A stretch of 64,000 nt of DNA from Spiroplasma endosymbiont of Cantharis nigra (GTDB lineage Bacteria; Bacillota_I; Bacilli_A; Mycoplasmatales; Mycoplasmataceae). The stretch is taken from assembly GCF_964019925.1 (NCBI RefSeq), contig NZ_OZ026470.1:620001-684000 (forward strand), in the 5' to 3' direction. A model generated the notes under the pieces. That model saw nothing but the letters and a program-made list of their open reading frames with translations. It had not been told where the DNA came from and searched no databases. This document shows, piece after piece, positions 21,418-31,914 of the stretch (positions within the stretch are counted from its first letter, which is position 1; each line of letters starts with the position of its first letter). Position numbers and translations under genes: made by a program.

Positions 21418-21454
21418 ATTTTGATAATAAAAATTATATTTTTATTATCAAAAT
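21418..21454. promoter_or_regulatory. Perfect 17-bp palindrome with TATAAT at its centre
   Basis: ATTTTGATAATAAAAAT at 21418-21434 and its exact reverse complement at 21438-21454 are separated by TAT. The minus-strand reading has TATAAT across the centre, 33 bases before the start of the Lys/Ala-rich protein gene. It could be an operator over the promoter or, because rpsO ends upstream, a terminator; a T run is missing, which favours an operator. Confidence 0.45.
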
Positions 21455-21531
21455 ATGATTTAATTATACATTATTTTTTAAAACTATTCTACTCAAATAA
21501 TAATAGATAAAAAAATAATATAATTACTACA

Positions 21532-21798
21532 CTATTTTCTTATTTTTAATTTTTCAATAATTGTCTTATATCTTTCAACATCTTTTTTAAACAAAAAGTT
21601 TAACAAATGTCTTCTTTGAGCTACTTTTTTTAATAAACTTCTTCTTGAAGTAATATCTTTTTTATGTATATTCAAGTGCTCTGTTAAATTTTGAATATCT
21701 TGAGTTAAAATAGCAATTTGAACTTCAGCTCTACCTGTATCATTTGCATTAACTCCGAATTCTTTAACAATATTTTCAATTTGTGTTTTAGAAACCAT
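21532..21798 (-). CDS. rpsO: 30S ribosomal protein S15
   Basis: 88 residues, full length. [21 protein letters not shown], the 16S rRNA-contacting [25 protein letters not shown] and the C-terminal [12 protein letters not shown] are diagnostic. S15 nucleates the platform of the small subunit by binding helices 20-22 of 16S rRNA. It follows truB-ribF in the same direction, an order also found in Firmicutes. Confidence 0.97.
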   Translation of the reverse strand: MVSKTQIENIVKEFGVNANDTGRAEVQIAILTQDIQNLTEHLNIHKKDITSRRSLLKKVAQRRHLLNFLFKKDVERYKTIIEKLKIRK

Positions 21799-21918
21799 GT
21801 CTATAACCCCCTATTAATCCTTGATTGAAAATTGTTTTATCATAGAAAAGATTTAGGGTAAATCAAATCAAAGACAAAACATCAATACTTAAAAAGTATA
21901 TCAAAAATAAAGCCTTTT

Positions 21919-22656
21919 TTATACTTTTTTTAAAAATTCAATATCTAATAATTCCTTTTTGCATTTTAATTTAATAATATTGTTTTCTAATTCTATTTGC
22001 AGAGTTTTGCCCTCAATTAGAACCAAATATTTTCCATTTGCTATGTTTATATTATAGTCTTCCATCAAAAAACTATTTTCCCTATTTCTTTTAAATCTAG
22101 CTGAAAAGTTACCATCAATTATTTTATTAACCTCACTAATTTCTCCTTTTGCCAAATTACTCTTTAAAAGTGAAGTTGAAATATTTAGAATTCTTTTAAA
22201 AACTATAATATTTTCAACTCCAAAAAAATCCTGCAAATGAGAAATATTTCCCTGACCTTTATAAGCAAATCTAAAATCATCGCCTATAACTATTTTTTTA
22301 ACATTTAGTTTCTCTTTTAAAAATAAACAAAATTCATTAGGATTTAATTTGATAGTTTCATTATTAACTTCTATCTCAAATATATAATCAGGTTTATAAT
22401 TCTTTTCAATATTTTCATACTTATTATTTTTTGACTGTAAAGTGTTTTTTATTCCTTTTAAAAAATCTGAAACTTTTTCTGAAAAAGTGATTATAGATCA
22501 AACAAAATTTTTTTCTTTTGCAATTCTTTTTGCTTCAGAAAAAATTGCTTTATGCATTTTGTGAATACCATCAAAAAAACCAATACAAATAACATTTCCT
22601 TTTTGCTCCAAGTTGAAATTTTCATTATTTTTAAGAAAGGTTTGATATTTAATCAT
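21919..22656 (-). CDS. ribF: FAD synthetase RibF with reduced riboflavin-kinase domain
   Basis: A 245-residue protein; bifunctional RibF is usually ~300. The N-terminal FMN adenylyltransferase half is well kept: VICIGFFDGIHKMHKAIF (H-x-G-H-like nucleotide site), IVIGDDFRFAYKGQG, and FGVENIIVFKRI. The C-terminal riboflavin-kinase part is only ~75 residues and lacks the G-x-P-T-A-N motif, although G-x-I-S-E-V-N-K-I-I-D-G remains. So it probably converts FMN to FAD only; kinase loss is inference. The start ATG overlaps the last codons of truB by 8 bases. Confidence 0.85.
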
Positions 22657-23569
22657 AATAACCATTTCTTTCAGCTTCAGTTAATTGATCCAATGGAACC
22701 TCATCTCATAATCCTCTTTGACATTTATAAAGATCATGTGCAATGTGCTTATAAATTGCAATTACCTCTTTTAAATCATTAATAATAAAAATTATTGGGT
22801 AGTTAATGCCACTTAAACTAATTGCCTTACCTTGTTTAATATCTCTAATTCTATGATACTCAATTAATGTATGTTCATTTTTCATTAAAGCATCATACAT
22901 TGACATTAAATCTTTTTGCTCTATTTGCTCAATTGTCTTGGCCTCACTTAAATTTAAACCTCCAGAAGATGTTCGTTCTAATTGAGAAACCGTAGCAATT
23001 GTTTGTAAATCTTTTGCAAAATCAGTAACTAAACTTCTAATATATGTGCCTTTACTACATCTAACATTTAATTTAATTGTTCCCAATTTTTGATTAAATT
23101 CTATTAATTCACAACTTTTAATAGTAACCTTTTTTGGTTTAATTTCAACTTCTTGTTGTTTTCTTGCATATTCATATAGTTTTTTACCATCAACTTTAAC
23201 TGCTGAATATATTGGTGGATACTGGTCATAAATATAGCCATTATATTTATTAACCACTTCTTTTACTAGTGATTTTGAAATTTTTTTATAGCCCTCTTCT
23301 TGTACTACTTTTCCTGTAATATCTTGTGAATCAGTATGTATAAACAGTTTCATGGTTACAATATAACTTTTATCACTACTTAAAATATAGTTTGATATTT
23401 TTGTTGCTTGATTGATTAAAATTACCATCAATCCTGTTGCTAGAGGGTCCAAAGTTCCAGCGTGACCAATTTTTTTAATATTAAATTTTCGCTTAATATT
23501 TTGAATTAAATCATTTGAAGTAATTCCTTCTGGTTTACGTACTAAAAGTACTCCTGATTTGCCATCCAT
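22649..23569 (-). CDS. truB: tRNA pseudouridine(55) synthase TruB
   Basis: A 306-residue enzyme making pseudouridine 55 in the T loop of tRNAs. Motif I KPEGITSNDLIQ, catalytic motif II KIGHAGTLDPLATGLMVI (Asp in the TLD), SYIVTMKL, QYPPIYSAVKVDGKKLYEYARK and RCSKGTYIRSL are all present. ATG 23569 is preferred over an upstream in-frame start because GGAGGAAA precedes it. The last codons use one TGA-Trp, and its end overlaps ribF. Confidence 0.95.
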
Positions 23570-23650
23570 TTTATTTCCTCCAAAACATTTCCTATATTTA
23601 TTATTACACATAACCCATTATTGCTATAAAAATTATTTCTAAAAATATGT

Positions 23651-23656
23651 TATAAT
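23651..23656 (+). promoter_or_regulatory. Promoter -10 box
   Basis: TATAAT 30 bases before the plus-strand start codon at 23687; transcription would start near 23663. Confidence 0.5.
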
Positions 23657-23686
23657 ATACTAAGTTAAAGAATTTAGGTGATTATT

Positions 23687-24217
23687 ATGCGTAGAAAATC
23701 AGATTTTTATAAAAATATTGAAAATGAATTTAAGATTATTTCTGAAAAGGAACATTTGAATAGTTCAGGTAACCCTGTAAGTAATCTCAATACAAAAATG
23801 TTTTATTTATTAAAGCATCACTTTAATTCATTTGAAGAATTCGATCAAGCAATAATAGAAGAAATTTCAAATACACTACAATCACTTGAAGAAGTAATTG
23901 TAAAAAAAGCGCTTTCTTTTCAAAGACTAGCAAAAGAGGTATTCAGTGAAAATATTAATCCACAAAAATGAGTGGATTTTGCTCAAAAAGAAGCACAAGC
24001 TTTAAGTTATGAAATGTATGATGAAAGTGAAATTAAATATTTAAGACATTTTCATATTGTTTGACTTACATGAGTTTATTGTGATGAAGAATTAAAAAAA
24101 CTAAGAATTAAAGCAAGTAGAGATGTTTATAATAATATTGGTCAAGTTGAAAAAGATTATATCAGAAAACGTGCACAAATGTTAAAAGACCATAATGGTG
24201 GAACTGACAAGTGATAA
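23687..24217 (+). CDS. Conserved hypothetical cytosolic protein
   Basis: A 176-residue soluble helical protein, divergent from truB. Features: an Asn/Lys-rich start, a central helix-rich region (MFYLLKHHFNSFEEFDQAI), and an aromatic-charged C-terminal half (IVWLTWVYCDEELKKLRIKA) ending in Trp. It looks like one of the small conserved mollicute families but I cannot name one with certainty. AGGTG precedes ATG 23687. Followed by a very strong hairpin. Confidence 0.6.
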
Positions 24218-24218
24218 T

Positions 24219-24273
24219 TTATAAGTAATAAAAAAGTTGTATTTATTTAATACAACTTTTTTATTACTTATAA
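24219..24273. terminator. Strong bidirectional terminator
   Basis: A perfect 25-bp inverted repeat (TTATAAGTAATAAAAAAGTT... and its complement) around the loop TATTT directly follows the plus-strand stop. A and T runs lie inside the stem, so it can act on both strands. Confidence 0.85.
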
Positions 24274-24312
24274 CTTAAAAAACCCTTTTGAAAAAAGGGA
24301 TATTTAAGTTAT
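24270..24312 (-). terminator. Second terminator, for the chitinase-like gene
   Basis: ATAACTTAAA/TTTAAGTTAT forms the outer stem and CCCTTTT/AAAAGGG the inner stem around GAA. It overlaps the previous hairpin by four bases and sits 19 bases after the minus-strand stop codon. Confidence 0.7.
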
Positions 24313-24330
24313 CTTTTAAAGAAAATATGA

Positions 24331-27303
24331 CTATCCTTTAATTTTTCTATACTCAGGTTTTGGATTTTTTAATGAACTTGTTCAATCCCCTGCAAAGGCT
24401 CTAGCAAAGTCATATTCTTCTAAATAAGCTAAACCATGAGTTAATAAACTTTTATTTATTGGTTTATTCGTATGCACATCTAAACCTCTATCATCATTCA
24501 TTGATCACATTCCAATATATCCTAAACCAACATTATGGCTTCAATTATACAATTCTTTTGCATCTTCTTCAGTAAAAACACCTCAAACTGTATCATTAAC
24601 ACCAATCATTGGTGTTGCACCAATTAATTTATAAAGACCATCATTACCAATTGAAACTTTTCCATAATTACTTTCAATTGAAGTTGCTAAGTTATTTTTT
24701 GTAGCATTTACTGCTTGTCTTGCTAAATCAAAGTTAGTTAATCCATCTTTAATTGCCTGTACATAAATTGGATCACCATAATCCATTAACATTAAGTTAA
24801 CAACTGGTAAATCTTTTTCACTTAATCCAGCTTTTTTAAATTCCTCAACAAATATATTCATTACACGATAACCAACAGAAGTTAAACCAGTTGGCAATAC
24901 TGGTAAAGTTAATGAGAAATCTCAATCCTTATCTTCTTTTTTCATTTCAGCAATTGTTGCTGCCAATAATCTATTATCATCATCTAATTCTTGAGCATGT
25001 CCCTCAATATCAAAGTCAATTGCTTTTGGCATTTTAACGTTTTTACCTTTTTTATAAGCTAATTTTACCAATGATTCTTGATATCCAATTAAAGTTTCTT
25101 TAAGGTCATTTTTTGCTTTTTGAGAATTATTAGGATTTAATTTATTTGCTAAAGTTCAAGGATTTTTTTCTGTAAATCCTCCTGTAGTTGCTCCACCATA
25201 AGCTACTTTAATATTTTCAAATTTATTTTGTTCTGCCATAGGTTTTAAAATCTTTTCTCAGAATTGACTGCTTTCTCATCATTCATAACCTTCAGTACCT
25301 GTTTCACTACCTGCAATTGACAAGTCTAATTTATCTCCATGATTATTAACTTGTTGTACAAATGCTAGTGTTAAGTGATCCATTCCATTAACACTGGAAA
25401 TAATATTTTTCATATTATTTCCTTCATATAACCCAGCATCTAAATAAGGTGAGAAATATGTTGATTTATTTGCTTTTGCTTTTTTAGTAATTGAAGATTT
25501 TCTATTTGGATTTGCTTCACTTCATTTTGTATAAAGACTCTTACCTTGTCCAGTTGGAGGCATAATTACTTCTCCACCACCAGTTCCTGCTCCAGGTCCA
25601 GGGTTTGTTCCCCCTCCACCTTCTCATGAAGGTCCTTCTCAATTACCAGGGTTTTCTAAATTGTCTAATGCTTTATTTGCTTGAATATCATTTTTATAAT
25701 CAATAGCCTTTAATTGACTAATAACTTCATCTTTATCTGTAATTTCCTTTGGAATATCATTTTCTAATAAAGTTCCATTTAATGCTTCTGCATATGTAAA
25801 TTGTTTGAAACCTGAACCAGATCTAATGTTTTGATCTAATGCATTTTGGTCAGCTTGAGCTGCACCTGTTAATCCATTATCTTGAAAATGACTTGGTACA
25901 TCTCTTGAGATATAGAACATTCCTAAACCACCAAATCCCTCTTTAACAGCTCAAGTTCTTAATTGGACTGCATCTTTTGGAGTAAAGTTATAAGCAGCAG
26001 CTTCAGCTCTTCTTCCAATTCAAGGAGTGATTTTAATTCTTTTTTTCATGTAACTTAGATATTTTATATCATCATTTGCCACTTCATTTATTTTCGCTCA
26101 GTTTTTAGCTGTTTGTTCAGCTCCATCTTGAATTTGTTTTAATTCTCAATCATCATTAGTATTAACATCATTGGGTACAGTCAAATAACCTGTAACTAAA
26201 TTTAATCTAAAATTAATACCCAAATATTTTGTAAAGTTATACAAAGGATAAATTTCATCACCTAATAAATTTAAATTATTAAGTCCCTCTTGACCAAATC
26301 CCTCAGCTAATGCAACTCCATATTCTGTTGACATTACAAGTGATAATTGGAAATCATAAGTTGGATCACTTTCAATTAATATTTTTAAAGCACTGGCTAG
26401 TAATTTTTGAGAATCAGCATAATCTCCTCTAGCTGATAAATATGGTGCTGCAAAATAGAAATCAAATTTTTTAGTGCTATATTTATCCCCAACTGCTTTA
26501 ATAACTTCTGCTAATTCTTCAGGAGTCTTATTATTTTGTCATGCAGTATGTCATAAAGAATTGGCAAAAGGTCCAAATGAAATTCTTACATTTTCTGGAT
26601 TTAAATGTCCGCCATTTTCGTGACTTGTTATTTTAGTTTTAGAACTTTTTTTTGTTCAATCTCTATATCTATCATTAAATCATTTAGCATATTCAGTTTC
26701 TTCACCTTCTTTAGCTAAAATACCTTGTCCATCACCTTTTGCAGGCCCAGCATTTCACATTGGAACTAAATCACCAGTATCTGCTGCATTTTGCATAAAT
26801 CCTAATGTTACTTCTGAATTTTGTGTAATAACATTTTCTTTACCAGCTATTTCACCTAAGTCATTATAAATGATATTTTTTCCATTTAAACTTTTTTCTG
26901 CTTCATCTCTTGTACCTTGACTTTTTCCTTTATCTTTCATCAAGTATTCTGCTGTATCTTCAACAATTCCCATATCTGCATAAGGTGAAAATACAAACTC
27001 ACCATCATTAACTGCTAATTTTTCAACACCTGCTAAAGAAGATCTTTCTCCTTCTTTAATAACTCCATAATTTGAACTATTTTTATTTGTATTTTTTGTT
27101 AATAAGTCTTTTGATATTTGCTTTTTAACACTATTTTCTTTTATACTATTAATTTCACTATTTATGTTTCCATTACCTTTTCATTGTTCACCTGTTTGAA
27201 ATGTTTTGTCTTTTGCATCAATTACTTTTCCACAAGCTACAACTGAACCACCAGCAGATACAACTAAACTTGTACTTGCTAATAAATTTAATAATTTTTT
27301 CAT
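24331..27303 (-). CDS. Chitinase-like GH18 lipoprotein, copy 1
   Basis: A 990-residue surface lipoprotein (lipobox SVVAC, Cys about 24). The C-terminal half is a GH18 barrel: FSPYLDAGLYEG, HLTLAFVQQ, VAYGGATTGGF, and the catalytic D-x-D-x-E as AIDFDIEGHA with Glu about 767. The N-terminal half has the same landmarks (FSPYADMGIVED, VTLGFMQNAADTG, FDFYFAAPYLSARGDY) but lacks the catalytic Glu, so it appears to be an inactive or binding barrel. A Gly/Pro-rich linker (GGGGTNPGPGAGTGGG) joins them. GH18 enzymes cut beta-1,4-GlcNAc polymers; the obvious substrate for an arthropod-associated spiroplasma would be chitin, which is inference. AAGGGTAAAA precedes ATG 27303. Confidence 0.75.
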
Positions 27304-27347
27304 ATTTTACCCTTATCTATTTAGTATAAATTATTACTAATATTTTT

Positions 27348-27353
27348 ATTATA
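27348..27353 (-). promoter_or_regulatory. Promoter -10 box of chitinase-like copy 1
   Basis: TATAAT on the minus strand, about 45 bases before the start codon; copy 1 is thus likely transcribed independently of copy 2, which has its own terminator upstream of this site. Confidence 0.5.
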
Positions 27354-27432
27354 TCTAAAAAACATTTATTTTTAAAAAATGATTTTATATTTTAAAAATA
27401 TTTTTATAGAAATAATTGGCATTATAAATTGA

Positions 27433-27460
27433 AAAAAAACTCTTTTAAAAGAGTTTTTTT
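27433..27460 (-). terminator. Intrinsic terminator of chitinase-like copy 2
   Basis: AAAAAAACTCTTTT and AAAAGAGTTTTTTT are exact complements with T run in the minus direction, 11 bases after the stop codon at 27471. Confidence 0.85.
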
Positions 27461-27470
27461 GAATTCTAAA

Positions 27471-30458
27471 CTAGAATTTATACTTATTTCTAGCTATTTT
27501 ATGTTCTGGTTTTGGATTTTTTATTGAACTTGTTCAATCCCCTGCAAATGCTCTAGCAAAGTCATATTCTTCTAAATAAGCTAAACCATGAGTTAATAAA
27601 CTTTTATTTATTGGTTTATTAGTATGCACATCTAAACCTCTATCATCATTCATTGATCACATTCCAATATATCCTAAACCAACATTATGGCTTCAATTAT
27701 ACAATTCTTTTGCATCTTCTTCAGTAAATACACCTCAAACTGTATCATTAACACCAATCATTGGAGTTGCACCAATTAATTTATAAAGACCATCATTACC
27801 AATTGAAACTTTTCCATAATTACTTTCAATTGAAGTTGCTAAGTTATTTTTTGTAGCATTTACTGCTTGTTTTGCTAAATCAAAGTTAGTTAATCCATCT
27901 TTGATTGCTTGTACATAAATTGGATCACCATAATCCATTAACATTAAGTTAACAACTGGTAAATCTTTTTCATTTAATCCAGCCTTTTTAAATTCCTCAA
28001 CAAATATATTCATTACACGATAACCAACAGAAGTTAAACCAGTTGGCAATACTGGTAAAGTTAATGAGAAGTCTCAATCCTTATCTTCTTTTTTCATTTC
28101 AGCAATTGTTGCTGCCAATAATCTATTATCATCATCTAATTCTTGAGCATGTCCTTCAATATCAAAGTCAATTGCTTTTGGCATTTTAACATCTTTATAA
28201 CCATTTTTATTAGCTAATTTAACTAATGAATCTTGATACTCAATTAAAGATTTTTTAAGTTCTTCTTTTGCTGTTGGTGTATTTTTACCAAATAATGTAT
28301 TTGCTAAAGTTCAAGGATTTTTATCTGTAAATCCTCCTGTAGTTGCTCCACCATAAGCTACTTTAATATTTTCAAATTTATTTTGTTTTGCCATTGGCTC
28401 TAGAATTTTACCTCAGAATTGACTGTTTTCTCATCATTCAAAGCCTTCAGTACCTGTTTCACTACCTGCAATTGATAAATCTAAGTAATCACCATGATTA
28501 TTAACTTGTTGTACAAATGCTAATGTTAAGTGATCAAATCCATTAACACTAGAAGTAATATTTTGCATATTATTTCCTTCATATAACCCAGCATCTAAAT
28601 ATGGAGAAAAATAAGTAAAACTGTTAGATTTTGTTTTTTTAGTAATTGAAGAAGTTCTATTTGGATTAGCATCACTTCATTTTGTATAAAGACTTTTTCC
28701 AGGTCCAGTTGGAGGAGAAATAACTTCTCCACCATTTCCTCCACCTGTTCCAGGTCCAGGGTTTGTTCCCCCTCCACCTTCTCATGAAGGTCCTTCTCAA
28801 CTACCACCAATTTCTAAATTATCTAAAGATGTATTTGCTAGAATATCTTCATGATAATCAATTCCACCAATAGTTTTGATTCCATCTTTATCTTTTGCTT
28901 CAATTAAAGGTACTGTTTCACCTGAAATTGTTCCATTTAAAGCTTTTGCATATGTAAATTGTTCAAATCCTGAACCTGATCTAATATTTTGATCTAATGC
29001 ATTTCTGTCAGCTTGTGCAGGACCTGTTGACCCATTGTCTACAAATTCACTTGGTACATCTCTTGAAATATAAAACATTCCTAAACCACCAAAGTTTTGT
29101 TCTTTTGCTCAAACTCTTAAATCTGCTGCATTTTTAGGTGTAAAGTTATATGCTGCTGCTTCAGCTCTTCTTCCAATTCAAGGAGTTATTTTTATTCTTT
29201 TATTTACAAAATTTATATCTTTTGATACACCATTTATAATTTTATTTAATTTATTTCAATTTTGTGCTGATTGTAAAGCTCCACTTTTAACAGTTTCTAG
29301 TTCTCAATCACTGTCAGTGTTAACATCATTTGGTACAGTTAAGTAACCTGTAACTAAATTTAATCTAAAGTTCATTCCTAAATATTTTGTAAAATTATAT
29401 AGTGGATATATCTCATCACCTATTAAATTTAAGTTTACTTGACCATGTTCTCCAAAACCAGGAGCTAATGCAACTCCATCTTTTGTTGACATTACAAGTG
29501 ATAATTGAAAATCATAAGTTGAATCACTTTCAATTAATATTTTTAATGCACTTGCTAGTAATTTTTGTGAATCAGCATAATCTCCTCTAGCTGATAAATA
29601 TGGTGCTGCAAAATAGAAATCAAATTTTTTAGTATTGTATCTATCTCCAACAGCTTTAATAACTTGTGCTAACTCTTCTGGTGTCTTATTATTTTGTCAC
29701 GCTGTGTGTCATAATGAATTTGCAAAAGGTCCAAATGAAATCCTTACATTTTCTGGATTTAATTGTCCACCTTTTCCTTTTATTTTTTCATTACCTTTTA
29801 TATCTTGTCCAGTTCAATTTCTGTATCTATCATTAAATCATTGAGCATATTCAGTTTCTTTTCCTTCTTCTGCTAAAATACCTTTTCCATCACCTTTTGA
29901 AGGTCCAGCATTTCACATTGGAACTAATTCTCCTGTATCTGCTGCATTTTGCATAAATCCTAATGTTACTTCTGACTCATTAGTTATAACTGTTGAATCT
30001 TCAGCAATTTGTCCTAAGTCATTATAAACAACATTGTTTATTAAACCCTTTTCTGCAGCATCTCTAGTTGCCTGACTTTTTCCTTTTTCTTTCATTAAGT
30101 ACTCTGCTGTATCTTCAACAATTCCCATATCTGCATAAGGTGAAAATACAAACTCACCATCATTAACTGTTAAAATATCTTTATTTGCTAAAGAAGATCT
30201 ATCATTTTCTCCAATAGTAGCATAAGTTGAACTTTTACTACTTGTATTTTTTGTCAACAAATCTTTAGATATTTGTTTTTTAATGTTATTTTCCTTTAAT
30301 TTAGAAACTTCTTGCTTAATAGCACCATTGCCTTTTCACTTTGCACCAGTTTCATAATCAACATCATCTTTATCTAATATACTTGTACAAGCCACAACAG
30401 AAGATCCTGCTGAAACTGCTAAAGTTACAGTCGCTAATAAATTTAATAATTTTTTCAT
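27471..30458 (-). CDS. Chitinase-like GH18 lipoprotein, copy 2
   Basis: A 995-residue paralogue of the neighbouring downstream gene with the same plan: lipobox SVVAC, N-terminal GH18-like domain without catalytic Glu (FDFYFAAPYLSARGDY), Gly/Pro linker (GGGGTNPGPGTGGGNGG) and a C-terminal GH18 domain with AIDFDIEGHA (Glu about 768). The last third is almost identical between copies (the ~100-residue block from PTGLTSVGYRVMNIF to GATPMIGVNDTV differs at only a few positions), whereas the first 90 residues and the pre-linker differ clearly. The C-terminus differs too (HKIARNKYKF instead of YRKIKG). Recent tandem duplication or gene conversion is the simplest reading. AAGGATGG precedes ATG 30458. 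Confidence 0.75.
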
Positions 30459-30490
30459 AGATTGTCCATCCTTTTTATATGATTAATTTA

Positions 30491-30496
30491 ATTATA
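30491..30496 (-). promoter_or_regulatory. Promoter -10 box of chitinase-like copy 2
   Basis: TATAAT on the minus strand, 33 bases before the start codon at 30458. Confidence 0.5.
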
Positions 30497-30578
30497 TAAA
30501 ATAACGAGGTCATAACTAGGAACATTTAAGATATAAAAATATTTTAGTAAAAATGTGAAATCTAAAAGGATTTTAGAG

Positions 30579-31913
30579 CTAATTATCGTTTTTTATTGTT
30601 CATTGTTCTTCATCTATCTTATTAATAGACTCAATTATTAAAGAAACTAACTGTTCTATTTGATAATTTGAATAAAAAGGATATTTTCTATCAAAATAAG
30701 GTTGAAGATATTTTAATTTCGTATTATATTTTGTAAGTCATTGATTGGCAATATCATTAAGTTCTGACATTGCTTCTCTTTGTTTTGTAGATTTAATTTC
30801 ACTTTTTAAGTCTGAGTTTAAATGACCATATAATTCATTTGATTTTAATGTTAATCACTTTTGAAACATAGCGTAATTTGATACACCGCTTTGAATAACG
30901 GGAGAAACTATATATCTATGTCTATAATTTTTAAATTTCTCTCATGAGGTATTTGAAACTCGATTTTCATTCGATAAATTGTTTTGAATATATGTCTTAT
31001 GTTCTATCAAATCAGTATCAAATATCTTAACAGATGCTAAATAATCAACAGGTAATTTAAAATAAGAGTTAGTATTTACTGAATATCGAGAAATACCTTC
31101 AAAAATATCTTCATTTTTAAAATTAAATTGATTAAAGTAATAAGTATTTATTGAGTCTAATTTTATAAAAATAAAGTTAGTTAAATCAAAAAAACTAATG
31201 TTTCTTTTTATTCATTTTCTTAGATTTTCGGTTTTCATAAATTGATCGATATTCATTTCTAACTCTCTTTTTATATATCGTTCATAAATAAATGACTCTA
31301 ATGATCTTGAAACATATTCATTAAATCATCTTAATAGATAGTAATCAGCATCATATGAATAATTAAACTCATTTTTCATTGTATAGTTTATAAGTCTTTT
31401 TAAATTAACTAATAACCCTGAACTTAATTTATTAACTTCTTTAAAGTCCTTTGTCAGTTTTAAAACTATATCATTTTCTTTTATCCCATTACGGTTTACC
31501 CAATATATAGACTCATTTTTTACTATGTTGGCAATTACAGAAACAATTCTAAAATTTATTTTTACATTTTTATAATTAAAAACTAGATTTATATAATTTT
31601 TATCTGTATGGATTTCAGGAATAACTTTATATGTCTTTGAAACTCTTAATATTGTTTCACTTAAATCTGATATTTTAATTAAGGAAGCACTTATATATTT
31701 AACTGCACAAAGTTCAAGATTAATTACATTATTTATTTTCATATATGAATGATAAGCAAAATCACCAACTTTTTTTAAATGAATTTTTTCATTTAAAAAA
31801 AGTTGTCTTAATTCATTAAAATAAGAGTTTATCTTAGTAGTAACTGCTTGCTCTTCTAGGGTTAATATTTTTACTGTTTTATTAAATTTTCATATATCTT
31901 TATTTAATTTCAT
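30579..31913 (-). CDS. Nucleotidyltransferase-motif-like protein B (unknown)
   Basis: A 444-residue soluble helical protein with no family I can name. Around residues 49-72, VGDFAYHSYMKIN...INLELCAVKY has the spacing of the nucleotidyltransferase signature (h-G-[SG], then h-[DE]-h-[DE]-h), but with Gly-Asp and Asn-x-Glu. The upstream neighbour has the same spacing with Gly-Ser and Asn-x-Asp, and both proteins share F-x-x-x-N-K-L helices and a Y-L-x-R-W-x element, so they look like diverged paralogues. The start ATG 31913 comes one base after the neighbour's stop, whose end contains the AAAGAGA ribosome site. Catalysis is doubtful. Confidence 0.55.
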
Positions 31914-31914
31914 A

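Noticed and set aside
24331-30458. Long repeated DNA that might suggest an insertion sequence or CRISPR-like array
   Set aside because: The repeats are two paralogous coding genes with intact frames; there are no short regular repeats with spacers and no terminal inverted repeats or transposase.
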